A stretch of DNA of 64,000 nucleotides from Desmodus rotundus. Lineage: Eukaryota > Chordata > Mammalia > Chiroptera > Phyllostomidae. The DNA lies in contig NC_071389.1 of assembly GCF_022682495.2 (NCBI RefSeq), forward strand, positions 185,861,556 to 185,925,555, written 5' to 3'. Position 1 is the first letter of the stretch. Every line of letters begins with the position of its first letter. Of the stretch, positions 10,641 through 21,406 are shown one piece after another. The translations under genes were made by a program, and so were the position numbers. The notes beneath the pieces were generated by a model that was not told where the DNA came from, did no database searches, and worked only from the letters and a program-made list of their open reading frames with translations.

Positions 10641-11635
10641 AGTCTTTGGACATCAAATCTCATATGTTCCCACTGGCTTGTGTGGCTACACACAGATACT
10701 CTCTATATGTAGGTATCTGTGTGGAGTTGCAGCATTGCTTTTCTTTCATGTATTTATTTGGCACCTACTGCATGCATTGTGCAATGCATTGCGTACGTCC
10801 TTTCAAATTAAGAACACACTAGATTGGAGCTTTCTTACCATGGCTGAGGCCGAGTCAGGGGAGAGTGAGTTAGTGATGGTCTTTCTCTCTTGGCTCAGTC
10901 ACTTCTCTCTCCTCATCCTTCTTCTCTGCCCCACATCTTTAGGGCTGTCAGGAAAGCCTGCGCGTAGTTTAGCTGCTAGGGTTCTGGGCTCACTGTCGCA
11001 CCGCTGACAAGAACACAGGACACCCTCAACATGGCTCCTTCCTTCCTTTCCTGGACAAAAGAGCTGAAGCTTGAAAGGGAATGTAGATATAAACAACATT
11101 TCCGGTTTCTCTGTACATCGCCCAGGAAGGCCAGGGGAAGCTGACAGAGGTCAAGGTTGTGATGTGCCCTCCTTCGTCCATTTCCTCATGGAGCACACCA
11201 GCCTCCCGCTGCTGTCCAGGGCCCCGTCGCTGGACCTGTCCTGCTGGAACAGCTCCCGTTCTCTCAACGTTTTCCTTTTTTGCCCCCATAGACTTTCTGA
11301 CCTCATGTGCCATTTTTTTCAAGGCTTTTTAAAAAAAACCTCTTACTTACACATTTTATCATGAGATAGACACATGAGCAGGCATAAAAATATGGAAACA
11401 CACATGCCCACACTTAGCGGAAGATGCCACACGTTGCAGATACATTTGAAGCCCCCATGTGACCTTTTTTCCCCACAGATGTAGCTGCTGCTCTGCACTT
11501 GGGGTTACAGCCCCGTACACTTTTTTTTTTAACATGGTTACTTCATTGTCGCCATCCCTAAGTGACACAAAAATCTTGATCCCAAGAGTTTGCAGGGCTT
11601 TTTTAGGCTTTGGAGAAGGCCATTGGGGGAAAGAG
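10641..11635. other. Unassigned non-coding DNA
   Basis: 10745-10800 (ttatttggcacctactgcat) looks like a small antisense L2/MIR scrap. The rest, including the frames at 10678-11007 and 11026-11364, shows no recognisable product or repeat. Confidence 0.4.
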
Positions 11636-11800
11636 GTGGGGCTAATATTTACTGAGCACCTACTATGTGATGGTTCTATGTCGGCGGTTTTCCACGCACT
11701 CACTGACAGTAGCCATCTGTATTTGGAGTTGTTCCCTTGTTTCATAGCCCTGAAAATAAAGAGCCAAGATGGTAACTGCCTGAAGTCTAACAGCTAATCC
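11636..11800 (-). repeat. MIR SINE (antisense)
   Basis: The + strand shows gctaatatttactgagcacc, tactatgtgatggttctatg and, further on, ctgcctgaagtctaacagct: the complement of the MIR 3' part and core. Confidence 0.65.
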
Positions 11801-11884
11801 CGATTTGCCTGCATCCTGTTGTTTCTCCTCGATTTGCAGTTCATCTCTCTCTTTCAATACAGGGAGGGGAGGAGGGTGCTGATT

Positions 11885-12008
11885 GGCTATGATCTGGCTG
11901 TGTGACTCTGAATGGGCTTCCTGACCTCTCCCGTCTTCCCTCATCTCTGAAGTGAAGAGTATTGAGTCAATCTCTAAGGTTTCTCCTGTTTTAAAGTTCT
12001 ATGAATCT
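11885..12008 (+). repeat. MIR-family SINE (plus)
   Basis: The order ggctgtgtgactctgaatgg, cttccctcatctctgaagtg, tcaatctctaaggtttctcc and aaagttctatgaatc resembles the MIRc-type 3' end. Confidence 0.65.
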
Positions 12009-12646
12009 TTTAAAAATATACAGATATAAATGCTTTCATGCTATGGAGTTTTATCTAAGGCCCTTTCCTTCCCATCTTCCTATAAGACATTCACATGCAC
12101 GCTTTTCTGTCAGTCTGAAGTTCCTTTTGTTACACTCACAGCAGCTTGCCAGGCAAGGCTGAGGGCCTGCTTATATCACAAAGGGCCAGTTCCCGAGAGG
12201 TGAGAAATGTGAAATATTCAACCCGGCTCCTACGTCCTCTCTCCATTCAGGTTCTTTCTGACTTACTACACTCAGATTTTTACAGTGTAAGAGCAGTTTA
12301 GCCATAACAAGTAAAAAGGCGTATTTCCACCAAGGAAAAAGGCTAAACAAACAGGCTGAGTCACACTAAGGGATAAGGCCCCCGAGGGCATTTGTTACCC
12401 AGGTGAGTGTCCTCTTGCCCTGCTCTCCAGCAAGGTCCACATTGTCTCTCTTCTCCACACACAGTCACAGAGTGCTGCTGCTCGGGCTGAGGGCCCCCCC
12501 CCCCCCCCCGCTGCCCCCCAGTCCTGCCTGCTGATGTCCAGCACCCTCTGCTGTCAGTTCACATGGGCCAGGCTTGTTAGCACAGCCATGGAGGCTTGTG
12601 TGAGCTGGCCTTGAATTCTACTGTGATTTACAGTCCCGCTTCTTGC
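12009..12646. other. Unassigned DNA with a C-run
   Basis: A pure C-run of about 16 bases occurs near 12494-12509. An AP-1-like ggctgagtcac lies near 12355. No gene or repeat family is recognised; function is not claimed for the AP-1-like site. Confidence 0.4.
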
Positions 12647-12725
12647 GTTCATTCATTAATCCATTCCTCATGCATTGAGCACGTGCCAGGCTTGGTGCCG
12701 ACATCCCAGAGGAATACACGCTCCT
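12647..12725 (-). repeat. L2 LINE 3' end scrap
   Basis: The + strand reads gcgttcattcattaatccat, tgcattgagcacgtgccagg and cttggtgccgacatcccaga, the complement of the L2 3' terminus. Confidence 0.7.
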
Positions 12726-13360
12726 CAGTCACTTGGTGAGTTTGTTTTCTGAATTCCACACAGAAGGCCTAGTACACTTGGTTCCCAAATTGAAGACCTC
12801 CTGTGATGCATCTCAAGGAGAAGCAGCGAGGATTGGGGCCATATTTGGTTAAGAGAGGCCTCTGCAGAGACATAACACATTCAGCTGCAGGCTGCTTTCA
12901 AACTGTGGAAAACCTCCTGACGCCCGTGGATGGCTGGGGTACTTACCAGATGATCATTTTTGTTGCTGTGCCTCCTCGGGGCATCATTCCATCACACATG
13001 TGTTCCGGAAGGAATAGTGCCGATTATGTATAAAGTGAAAACTAATGGTATTGGCCACACTGTCGTTGAGGATGACAAGAAGTGAGTCCATTAGCCACTG
13101 CTGGTTATAGGTGAGTTCGTGGTGCTGCTTACTCGATTATACCGTGGTCATGGCTGTTAGGGTTTGCAAGGAGAAAGTGTTCCACCTGAGAAGGACGGAG
13201 CTTCAAGTGAGTAAAAATGTCAGATTGCTTTATTTAAGAAATATATCAGAAAGGAATAAAAGTTATACAAAACCTTGAGATTTTTTTTTAACAGGGAGGA
13301 ATGAAACACTTTAATGATGTCCTGGGGGAGCAGCAAAGCAAGCGCCTTGTGGAGAAGGGC
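12726..13360. other. Unassigned non-coding DNA
   Basis: No repeat or gene is recognised. Short translations around 12990-13080 were inspected and do not resemble a known protein. Confidence 0.4.
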
Positions 13361-13367
13361 TGTTAGA

Positions 13368-13530
13368 GAGTCTGGGTTTTGAAATGGGTTCTAAGTCGTT
13401 AAGTCCCAGTTCTACAACTGATTTGCCAGGGAACTGTAGACAAATCTAAGTTCCCGTCTGATAATGCCCGCTCGGACTGTACATTAAGCTGCCTGTGAGC
13501 ACCACATTCATGCTGAAAGAGTAAGTATAA
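13368..13530 (+). repeat. MIR SINE (plus), decayed
   Basis: The pattern gtctgggttttgaaatgggt, agtcccagttctacaactga and caaatctaagttcccgtctg follows the MIR core loosely. Confidence 0.5.
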
Positions 13531-13844
13531 TTAATGTAATGAAGTATTAGTAAACAATAGTGGGAGATAGTCAAGCTATGATTTGAGGAATGCCAAAGCA
13601 CATTGTAGTGATGAAAAATATGAATCTTAGTACTGTGCTCATCTAAGAATCTTTCTCTTCTCTGCCTTCAGGAAACAAGGTCAAACACAGTGCCTAGGGA
13701 GGGGCCATAGGCAAGTGCTCGGTGCTTGGTCACGCATGCATTTCTTAGTCACAGTGGGTGAAATGAAGGTGGTGAGGTGACAGATTCTTTGAAACCCATG
13801 GAAAAAGTTACGACTCTGACCTTGCACCTTTTGCATTTATTTCT

Positions 13845-14012
13845 GCCCTCATCCCACTGCATTTTAATTTCCATGCTTACGTATCCAGCTCTCTTGGGTC
13901 TCTGAGTGCTCCTGGGTCAGGAACTTTGTCTTATTTCTGTATTTTCAGTGTGTTTTTAGCCCAGGGTCTGTGCACTATAGGTCCTCAATGCATTTGTCGA
14001 ATTGAATTGCTT
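13845..14012 (+). repeat. L2 LINE 3' end (plus)
   Basis: The order ctcatcccactgcattttaa, gggtcaggaactttgtctta, tttagcccagggtctgtgca and gtcctcaatgcatttgtcga is the L2 3' terminus. Confidence 0.7.
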
Positions 14013-14779
14013 TACTTGGTTTGTTGTAGCTTTGAGTTGTAAATGGCATACTTTCATGCTAATGTTTTTTACTAATATCTTTGAATGACAGAAGATACTT
14101 TATTTTTCTGTGACTTAAAATGCTACAATTTCCCCATATTTTCAGATTTCTCCATAGTGAGTTCACAATACACTCAGACATTCCTAGGAGAGTGGGAGTA
14201 GCATTAATTTTAGTAGTGCATTCTGTTTTTACAAAATCTTAGAGACTTTGACTCCCTTAAATCTGAGTAATTAACAAATATCAAAAATGTCATGTCATGA
14301 ATCTCTGCCCGCAACAGCCTCTAATGTGTGAAAAACCATCTGTTTGGGTAGCTATTTATGATGTGTCAACTAGCTTCTCTGAAACCAAAAAACGATTAAA
14401 ATACAAAGACAAAAAACCTATTCACACAGTCATTTTTAACCTGCAAAAATCTACGCTTTTTCACAGACAGACTTCTGAAGTCAGTTTTTTTAGGGGTGGC
14501 ATTCATTAAGTTGAAAAATCCTGTATCCTTATCAATCTCACTTCCCTCATCAAGGATGCGAGGGTAGCCTTGCTTTTGGAGAGGATACGCGCTTGTACGC
14601 ACTTGCAATTTCAATACACAGAGAAGATGCTAGGGATCTAGCGGGCTCCTGCAATTGATCTGACCTCTTCATAAATAATGCAAAGAGATTAATAGAATAT
14701 TCATGAAGATAAAAATGTAATTGTTACTTTGGTGCTACGATCTAACAATGAGAGTTTACAGTGCGGCCCTCTCACTGGA
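14013..14779. other. Unassigned AT-rich DNA
   Basis: No coding or repeat signal. The stretch around 14660-14730 (ataaataatgcaaagagatt, aatattcatgaagataaaaa) is low-complexity AT-rich but not repetitive. Confidence 0.4.
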
Positions 14780-14950
14780 GTGAAAGGGGCCACCTTGGTT
14801 TCATTCTCACCTCTGCCCTGACCAGCTGTTGGCCGCTGGCACCTCCTTAGCGTCTCGGAGCCTAGTGTCTCTGTTTGTGCTATGAGACTTTTAGAAATTT
14901 GCATGCAGGGTTGTTGCAGTGCTTAAATGAAGATGGAAAGTCTTGACATG
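14780..14950 (+). repeat. MIR SINE (plus)
   Basis: The order ttggtttcattctcacctct, gaccagctgttggccgctgg, gcctagtgtctctgtttgtg and ggttgttgcagtgcttaaat matches MIR from the core to the 3' part. Confidence 0.65.
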
Positions 14951-15531
14951 AATTGCGAAGGGTATACAAATATGAAGAATTATAATTATAGGAGGGAAGC
15001 CCATCTATATTGTGGATTACTCCTAGGAAATCTTTGTCAGTTCTTTGTCAGTACTTAATATAATTAAGTACAGATTCACTTTATAATAATACACTTTCAC
15101 TCCCACGTCTGCTATGACCTCTTTGCTTTCTGCCCTGTTGTTCTATGTTAGGGCTTCCTGAAGTCACTTGGACTTAAATGCTTATTGTGAAAGCTGTCGC
15201 TTGTGGAGGCTTAGGAGCCAGAGGCAGAATTGTAAGTTGGGTATAAGATGTTGGCTTAACACCTATTTCCAGGAGTAAAATGAATTTAGAATTTTATTGA
15301 GCACTATTTGATAGAGTTCCATATAATTTTTTCTCACCCAAATTATCTAAACTTTCAGGAGATAGCATTTATAAGTTTCAGGTATTCAGCTTAGGGATTG
15401 TTTATTATGTAGGTAGTGATAAAAAAACACATTATATTACTTTTAGAATTTATACAATGTTTGACTGTCTGGATATAGTGATGATTATGTATTATACCAC
15501 GTTTCTCTTTTTTGCTTTGGTTACTAGGAAA
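14951..15531. other. Unassigned AT-rich DNA
   Basis: Nothing recognised. A small imperfect inverted repeat occurs at about 15050-15075 (gtacttaatataattaagta). Confidence 0.4.
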
Positions 15532-15549
15532 CTCAAGCTCTACCTTTAT

Positions 15550-15784
15550 GTATTAATTTGATCCTTACCCAAGTATATGTTTGTTGATTTTAGAGAGAGA
15601 GGAAGGGAGAGGGAGGGAAAGAGGGAATGAGGGGGAGAGAGGAAGAGAGAGTGAGAAAGAGAAACATTGATGTGAGAGAAAAGCATTGATCAGTTGCCTC
15701 CTGTATGTACCCTGACCCAGGATCGAACCCATGACTTTTTGGTGTATGGGACAATGCTCCAACCAACTGACCCACCTGGTGCAG
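15550..15784 (-). mobile_element. Ves SINE (minus)
   Basis: Complement reading gives a tRNA-like head ending at ccaactgacccacctggtgc, a gga-rich middle (gggagagggagggaaagagg on +) and a tail towards 15550. Flanks ctcaagctctaccttt (15532-15547) and ctcaagctgtactttt (15785-15800) agree at 14 of 16 bases and are the target-site duplication. Open frames of 61-74 codons across it are chance. Confidence 0.92.
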
Positions 15785-15844
15785 CTCAAGCTGTACTTTT
15801 AATTACATCGAGTATTTCAGCCAGTGTCAGTGGTGTTTAAGAGG

Positions 15845-16005
15845 GCGCTCTTTAGGCTACTATTGGCAGAATCACTTGGAGTGCTGTTCCTGTGGGCTCT
15901 GGACCTCACCCCAGATCTACTGGTAAAGATTTCTTGGATCCTGGGTCTGGACATCTGCATTTTACGCTGAACACAGGTTTTTCTTAGGCACACTAGAGTT
16001 TTAAA
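15845..16005. mobile_element. MER5-type hAT fragment
   Basis: The order cagaatcacttggagtgctg, gacctcaccccagatctact, gggtctggacatctgcattt and gaacacaggtttttcttagg resembles the non-autonomous hAT-Charlie element MER5A ('atcagaatcacctggag ... gaatttgcattt'). Both ends are degraded. Confidence 0.6.
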
Positions 16006-16464
16006 TTTACTGGCTTATGGTTTCAGATTCCTGCTTCCTCTTCCCATTACATGAGTTTTGATTTTATATTTTCATCTTGAAATCCCTATTATTTAATAAT
16101 CACCCACAGCCCTCTTAGAAGTAGGCGGGGCAAACTAAGTAAAAACAGAAGTGTTCATTTGGAAAAGATTATAAAAAACCAAGGCAGAGTCAGAATAAAG
16201 AAAGTACTTTCTGCCAGTTGCCTTGAATTCTGTTTCCTTAGGTGTAAGGAAGGACTTGGCTAGCTCTCCTGCATTGGAGGAGGTGAGAAGAGAACTTGTG
16301 GCCAGGGCCTGCTGGCTGATACCTGACCCTGTCCCTATGGCAGGAGTGGTGGTACAGGGGACAGAGAAAGGCACTGGAGATCCCTAGATTTGATAGGTAA
16401 CAGCATAAGAGGCCCTGTCTTGATGTGGTGGTTGTTTTTTGCATTTGCCTGTTTGTCTGCTGTT
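16006..16464. other. Unassigned non-coding DNA
   Basis: No repeat or gene recognised. Frames on the minus strand at 16135-16444 have no identifiable product. Confidence 0.4.
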
Positions 16465-16600
16465 TGATGCTTCTAAGATCCTTGGGAGCAGGGACTCTAT
16501 CTCTTTATTTGTTTTATATCTCTTAGGCATAGCACAGTGCTTAGCACTTAGAACACAGTGGGAGGGAGGGAAGGAAGGAGGTGGGGAGGGAAGATTAGTG
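16465..16600 (+). repeat. L2 LINE 3' end plus (GGGA)n tract
   Basis: cttgggagcagggactctat, gcatagcacagtgcttagca and acttagaacacagtg form the L2 3' terminus. A purine-rich gggagggagggaaggaagga microsatellite follows at about 16560-16592. Confidence 0.7.
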
Positions 16601-16735
16601 TTGGTGGTGGTGTCCAGAATCCAAACTTACCCTATTGTTTTAAGTTGCTGATAATTTTTATGTAATTGGATATATCTATCTTTATAAATATACATTTTAG
16701 AGCCAAATCGAAGTGATTTTAAAGTATGATTCACC

Positions 16736-16920
16736 TGCCCTGGCTGGTATAGCTCAGTGGATTAAATGCAGTCCTGAGAACCAAATGGTTGCTGGTTCAA
16801 TTCCCAGGCAGGGCACATGCCTGGGTTGCAGGGTACACGAGAGGCAACCACACATTGATGTTTCTCTCCCTCTCTTTCTCCCTCCCTTACCCTCTCTCTA
16901 AAAATAAATAAAATCTTTAA
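16736..16920 (+). mobile_element. Ves SINE (plus)
   Basis: The head tgccctggctggtatagctc carries the tRNA-derived A-box region, and ggttcaattcccaggc the B box. The middle reads gagaggcaaccacacattga, and the tail is the pyrimidine tract followed by aaaaataaataaaatc. Target duplications aaagtatgattcacc (16721-16735) and aaagtatgatttacc (16921-16935) differ at one base. Confidence 0.95.
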
Positions 16921-17158
16921 AAAGTATGATTTACCCTCTAATACTCCCCACACCACTGACTCTGTTGAAAAGAAATGTGTTAAATTAGAATGAGCAGATT
17001 TTGGCTGGGACCTAAAGTGCTCTTTGGGTTTGTTTGAATGTTCATACTGTTCTTGCTTCTCGGCCCGGTGTGCTATTTTCCCTCATTGCCGAATCTCCAC
17101 ATCTCTTTCAACACCCGACACAGATGGCATCTGATTCACCTGGAGACCATGTGGCATG

Positions 17159-17240
17159 ATGGATGACTATGGGCCAGGAAAACCTCAACCCAGGACGTAA
17201 TGGATGACTATGGGCCAGGAAAACCTCAATCCAGGGCTGC
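17159..17240. repeat. 41-bp tandem duplication, two copies
   Basis: Two abutting 41-base units start at 17159 and 17200. Both open with atggatgactatgggccagg and continue aaaacctcaa; they differ only near the end (cccaggacgta versus tccagggctgc). No repeat family explains the unit, so it looks like a local duplication by replication slippage or unequal exchange. Confidence 0.9.
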
Positions 17241-17469
17241 CAAAACCTCAGGGAGCTATTGACACTTTCAGAATCAGTGGCCAGGGCAGACACTGCTAAT
17301 TGATTGCAGATTTTCCCCCTCTGGAGCCTGATTCAGCTGTAGAATCCCAAGGCAGCACCAACCAGTTAAACTGATACCAAAAAAAAAAAAAAAAAATCCC
17401 ATTTGCCACGGTGACCAATCTGTCCACCTTCTCCCAGACAGAAGTGACCTCTCTCCCTTAATTCTTTAA

Positions 17470-18182
17470 AAATAGGTTTTTATTTATTATTCAGTAGATA
17501 TAAAATATTTATAAAGTGTACATGAGCTATAAAGGATCACGTGACCTCAAACACCTGTTTATCTTCCATTCAGTCTAAACAAAAGAACACAGGCATTGTC
17601 TTTGAAGGCTCCTGTGGCCTTTCCCTGACCCTGTCCCTTCTCTCCCCCATATTAGAGGCAACCCACTGTCTTAAATTTGGGGGGGGGTTAATTTATTTTT
17701 TTGCTTTATTTTATGGCTTTACTATACATTGCTATTAAACAATACATAGTTTAGTTTTGTTTTTGAGTTTCATATAAACAGCATCATATAGTATATTATT
17801 TCTGAGATGCTTTTCAACTTCAGGATAGATTTGGTGAGACTTACCCATGTTGTTGACAGATGTAATTCATTCATTTCTGCTACTGTGTCGTATTCCAGTA
17901 TATTAATATACTCTATGTATTTATCCATTCTACCATTTATGGACACTTGAGTGATTCCAGTTTGGGGAAATCAAGAACAGTTTTGCTTCGGATTGTCTTG
18001 TGCATGTCTTCAGGCTCAAGCGTTTCTCTAGGGTTCTACCCAGGGAGTGGAATTGCTGGGCCATAGGGTACGAACCTGCTCAGCTGTATTAAAGGCCAAA
18101 TTGATTTCCGAATTAGTTATATCAATGTATGCTCCCACCATAAGCACTTAATAGTAACTCAGTGACAGTCCTGAGGATGATG
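17470..18182 (-). mobile_element. L1M LINE, 3' UTR/ORF2 end (antisense), part 1
   Basis: The + strand reads, as complement of an L1, tagatataaaatatttataa, tatttatccattctaccatt, tatggacacttgagtgattc, ctacccagggagtggaattg, ctgggccatagggtacg and atcaatgtatgctcccacca. It is continued at 18669-18900 after a MIR and a Tigger-like element. An A-run at about 17380-17397 lies just before it. Confidence 0.8.
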
Positions 18183-18668
18183 GCTGATGATGGCTAACTC
18201 ACATGGTGTTTCCTGTGTGCCTGGCTGTACAGGGAGTTCTCACTTATCGTCATCGATAGGTTCTTGGAAACTGCCAACTTTAAGCAAAAGGACTTTTCCA
18301 ACCTGCTTATCCAGTTCAGGGACACAGCTGGCCTGCGCCTCTCCCAGCAGCTCACGGCACAAGGCAGAAACCCACCATGACAGGACTCCCTTCCACCGTA
18401 GGGCCACTCCCACCCACCACATGCACTGAGACTGGGGTAGTGTGGGCACGCCAGTGCAGTTCCCGTGCACAGCCTTGGGATGTGGGAGGAAACCCACACA
18501 GACTGGGGGGAATGTGCAAATCCCAGACAGACTGTGACCCTGGCTAGGAATCATTTATTCATTTATTTTTTATCAATGTTAAATCAAGTGATGTTATTCA
18601 AGGACCTGCAGTACTGGAAGCACTTTACATATGTAAATTCATTCCATTCCCACAATAACCCCGAGTGT
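18183..18668 (-). repeat. MIR SINE interrupted by a Tigger-like element
   Basis: The left part ends gtgtttcctgtgtgcctggc. After the DNA transposon, the right part reads tggaagcactttacatatgt, aaattcattccattcccaca and ataacccc. Joined, this is the complement of the MIR 3' core. It lies inside an antisense L1. Confidence 0.7.
18230..18611. mobile_element. Tigger/pogo-like MITE with TA flanks
   Basis: The 382-bp element starts cagggagttctcacttatcg and ends gatgttattcaaggacctgc + ag; its ends are imperfect inverted repeats. It is flanked by TA at 18228-18229 and 18612-18613. Internal order (gataggttcttggaaactgc, aactttaagcaaaaggac, ggaggaaacccacacagact, atgtgcaaatcccagacaga) recalls an old mammalian pogo/Tigger-type non-autonomous family; the exact name is uncertain. 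The frames on either strand (about 80-104 codons) do not look like a transposase. Confidence 0.7.
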
Positions 18669-18900
18669 CCTAATTGCTCTGCATCCTTGCCAACACCTGA
18701 AGTTGTCTGACTTACATTTTACCCATCTGGTGGATGGGGAGTGGGGCCTTCTTGTGCTTCTACTTTGTATTTCTCTGGTAACTAATGAGGTTGAGCATCT
18801 CTTTGTATGCCTGTGGAGTGCATGTTCAAGTCCTTACCCTTATTTTTTAATTGCATTATTTGTATTTCTTCTTATTTTTTAAGACAGGAAAGTTTCTACT
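18669..18900 (-). mobile_element. L1M LINE (antisense), part 2
   Basis: The + strand continues the complement of L1 ORF2: ctctgcatccttgccaacac, cccatctggtggatggggag, tatttctctggtaactaatg, aggttgagcatctctttgta, gtgcatgttcaagtccttac. A C-run follows at 18961-18974. Confidence 0.85.
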
Positions 18901-19069
18901 ATTTTTTCTATTTTTTGTTACAGTTATTTGTGTCCTGCCATGTCTTCCACTGAACAGTGACCCCCCCCCCCCCCAGGGACTGGCAGTGTCTTAGGTGTTT
19001 ATGTTCTCACAGAGCCAAGCATTATGACTTGAACTTGGTCATTGCTGGAAATAGTTATTTCTCTATTTA

Positions 19070-19383
19070 TTTTTGAAAGTTTGTCCCCTTCACCAACCTC
19101 TTCCTATTTCCTCACCCCCTCTGCTCCCACAGCCCCCAGCAACTGCTTTCCTACTGTTTTTCCATGAATTTTACGGTTTTAGTTTTTACATGTCATATAC
19201 TGATATCATGCAGCACTTGTCTTTGGCTTATTTCACTTAGCATAAGGCCCTCAAGGTCCACCCATGTTGCAAATGGCGGGATTTCCCTCTTTGTTGTGGC
19301 TGACTAGTAGTCCATTTGAATACACACCACATCTTCTTCCTGCATCCATCTGTTCATGGACACTAAAGTTGTTTTCATCTGGG
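19070..19383 (-). mobile_element. L1M LINE (antisense), 3' part
   Basis: Complement of an L1 3' UTR/ORF2 end: ttcctatttcctcaccccct, tgtctttggcttatttcact, tagcataaggccctcaaggt, gttgcaaatggcgggatttc and tccatctgttcatggacact. An LTR interrupts it; the match resumes at about 20230. Confidence 0.88.
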
Positions 19384-20218
19384 TGTGATACTGGGATTTA
19401 CAGTGAGAAATGTATATTTTTGGTCTTTATCCCTGTTTCTGGCACAGAGCTCCCCTTAGATTTCCTAAGTAATGTGAGAGGTTAAGGTGTCTTTTATTAT
19501 GTAAATGTGTGACTTTTGGAATGCACCTGAGGATGGGAGCTGGTTGTCTGGAGAACCAAGCCTGTCATTAGAGGGTTGGAACTTCAGTCCCACCTCTGGA
19601 CCTCCAGGAGGAAGATGAGCTGGAGGGTGAATCAGTTGCCAACAGCCAATGATTTAATCAGTCATGATGACCTAATGAAGCCTCCATTAAAAGGCAAAAG
19701 GACGGAGTTTGGAGCTTGAACAGGTGGAGGTTCTAGGAGAGCAGGGTCCCTGGAGAGGACCTGGAAGCTCTGTGCCCTTTCCCCATGCCTTGTCCTGTGT
19801 ATCTCTTCCATCTGGCTGTTCCTGAGTCATATCCTTCTATAATAAACTGGTGATTTAGGGAGTAAAATGTTTCTCTGAGTTTTGTAAGCTGCTCCCTCCC
19901 ACCCAAGGTGAGAGTCACGGAAACCTCTAATTTATGGCCATTTGGTCAGAAGTATAGTTGACAGCCTGGACTTGTACTTGGCATTCTGAGTTGGAGGGGG
20001 CGTTGGAACCTCTTATTTGTAGCTGGTCAGTCAGGAACACAGGTACCAAGCTGTGGAGGGTGGTCGTGTGGGACTAAGTCCTTTACCCATGGAATCAGAT
20101 TCTATTTCCCAGTAGATAATGTCAGAATTGGTTCGAATTCTTGGACACCCTATGCGTGTCCAAATATTGCTTGTCCATGTGGGGAAACCTCCACACACAC
20201 ACAGTGAAATTGGGCGCA
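19384..20218 (+). mobile_element. Endogenous retrovirus solo LTR inside L1
   Basis: The insertion begins tgtgatactgggatttacag and ends gaaattgggcgca, so it has TG...CA termini. Within it are tgaagcctccattaaaaggc (TATA-like area), ataataaactggtgatttag (polyadenylation signal) and aaatgtttctctgagttttg. The U5-like end is tagataatgtcagaattggt. No gag, pol or env is present. The family (an old mammalian ERV LTR) is not named with confidence, and a target duplication was not found by eye. Confidence 0.75.
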
Positions 20219-20229
20219 GGAATCCTTGC

Positions 20230-20708
20230 ACTTGGCTGTAGCGAATAATGCCGCCATGAACACGAGAATGTGGATATCTCTTCATCACCCTATTTTTACC
20301 TCCCTTAAATATAGGCCCAGAAGTGGGATTGCTGGATCATACAGTAGTTTTAATTTTCTGAGGAATCTCCAAACTGTCTTCCATAGTGATTATACCAATT
20401 TGCATTCCCACCAGTAGTGAACTGAGGGCTCCCCTTTCTCCAAATCCTCACCAACGCTTGCTATTTTTTATCTTTTAGTTCCTCTGCCCATTTTATAATC
20501 AGATTTTTTTTCTGTTGAATTATATGAGTTCTTTATGTGTTGTGGATATAAACCTCTTATCAGATACATGATTTGCAAATATTTTCTCCCGTTTGTTAGG
20601 TTGTCTTTTCATTTTGTTGATGGTTTCCTTTGGCTGTGCAGAAGCTTTTTAATTTGATGTAGTCTCACTTGTTTATTTTTGTTTTGTTGTCTTTGCCTTT
20701 GGTGTCCA
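20230..20708 (-). mobile_element. L1M LINE (antisense), 5' part
   Basis: Resumes with gaataatgccgccatgaaca and continues through gaagtgggattgctggatca, ttgcattcccaccagtagtg, tcagatacatgatttgcaaa, gttgtcttttcattttgttg and tgttgtctttgcctttggtg. With 19070-19383 it forms one L1. Confidence 0.92.
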
Positions 20709-21009
20709 CAGTGATAGTAATTAAGTGAAATAATTACCGAGGGCCAGTTTTGCTTTATAAAGTGGTAATTCTTCCACCACGCCAGCCATAGACATACTCC
20801 TTCACAGGCTGATGGAATACTTGCCAGGGATGTTGCAAAAACATCCACTGGGAAAGAGGTTGGACTACGTAATGTTAGTTTCTTCCGACTTCAAGCTTTC
20901 TCAATCTCTGTAAAAATCTTTGACCTATCCAGAAAAGTTCCCTTTGTATCTTGCCACCAAGTCTTGATCATTCAGAATCCCTGGATCACTTGGTCACTTG
21001 CTTAAAGTT
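20709..21009. other. Unassigned non-coding DNA
   Basis: No gene or repeat recognised. A T-run lies at 21009-21020. Confidence 0.4.
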
Positions 21010-21191
21010 TTTTTTTTTTTAAATCATGAAATAGAGCACACATATCCAGATAATTATATAAAACATAAATGTATAGAATAAGGAATAATCGTATAGCACC
21101 CATGTCACTCAATTTTTCAATAACCTCCATTGTGATGTCAGGTAGAAAATCAGCCACCCTTAGAAATTCAGCCTCTGGGGGTGACCTAGAG

Positions 21192-21398
21192 ACGGTTGGC
21201 AAATTATGGCCCACTACCTGTTTTGTAAATAAAGTTTTATTGGAACCCAGTCCTGCTCATTTGTCTTCATATTATCTAAGGCTGCTTTCATGCTACATCA
21301 GCAGAGTTGAGTAGCTGCAGCAGAGACAGTATGGCCTGCGAAGTTGAAAATATTTATTTGCTATGTGGCCATTTATTGCAAAAATTTTCCAACCCTTG
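21192..21398. mobile_element. Small hAT-Charlie-type transposon
   Basis: The 207-bp element starts acggttggcaaattatggcc and ends gcaaaaattttccaaccctt + g, giving inverted ends of about 15 bp. Between them are aaataaagttttattggaac and gagttgagtagctgcagcag, a known mammalian non-autonomous hAT pattern. The flanking 8-mers acctagag and ttctagag agree at 6 of 8 positions, as expected of an old hAT target duplication. Confidence 0.8.
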
Positions 21399-21406
21399 TT
21401 CTAGAG

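Noticed and set aside
12990..13090. Short translation resembling the end of a conserved enzyme
   Set aside because: No match to a known family could be made, and the frame is interrupted upstream.
16736..16810. tRNA gene-like A and B boxes
   Set aside because: They belong to the tRNA-derived head of a Ves SINE, with its tail and target duplications; the cloverleaf is not intact. The same holds for the other Ves copies.
17054..17075. U2 snRNA-like start (gcttctcggcc)
   Set aside because: The match ends after about 11 bases and no other U2 segment follows.
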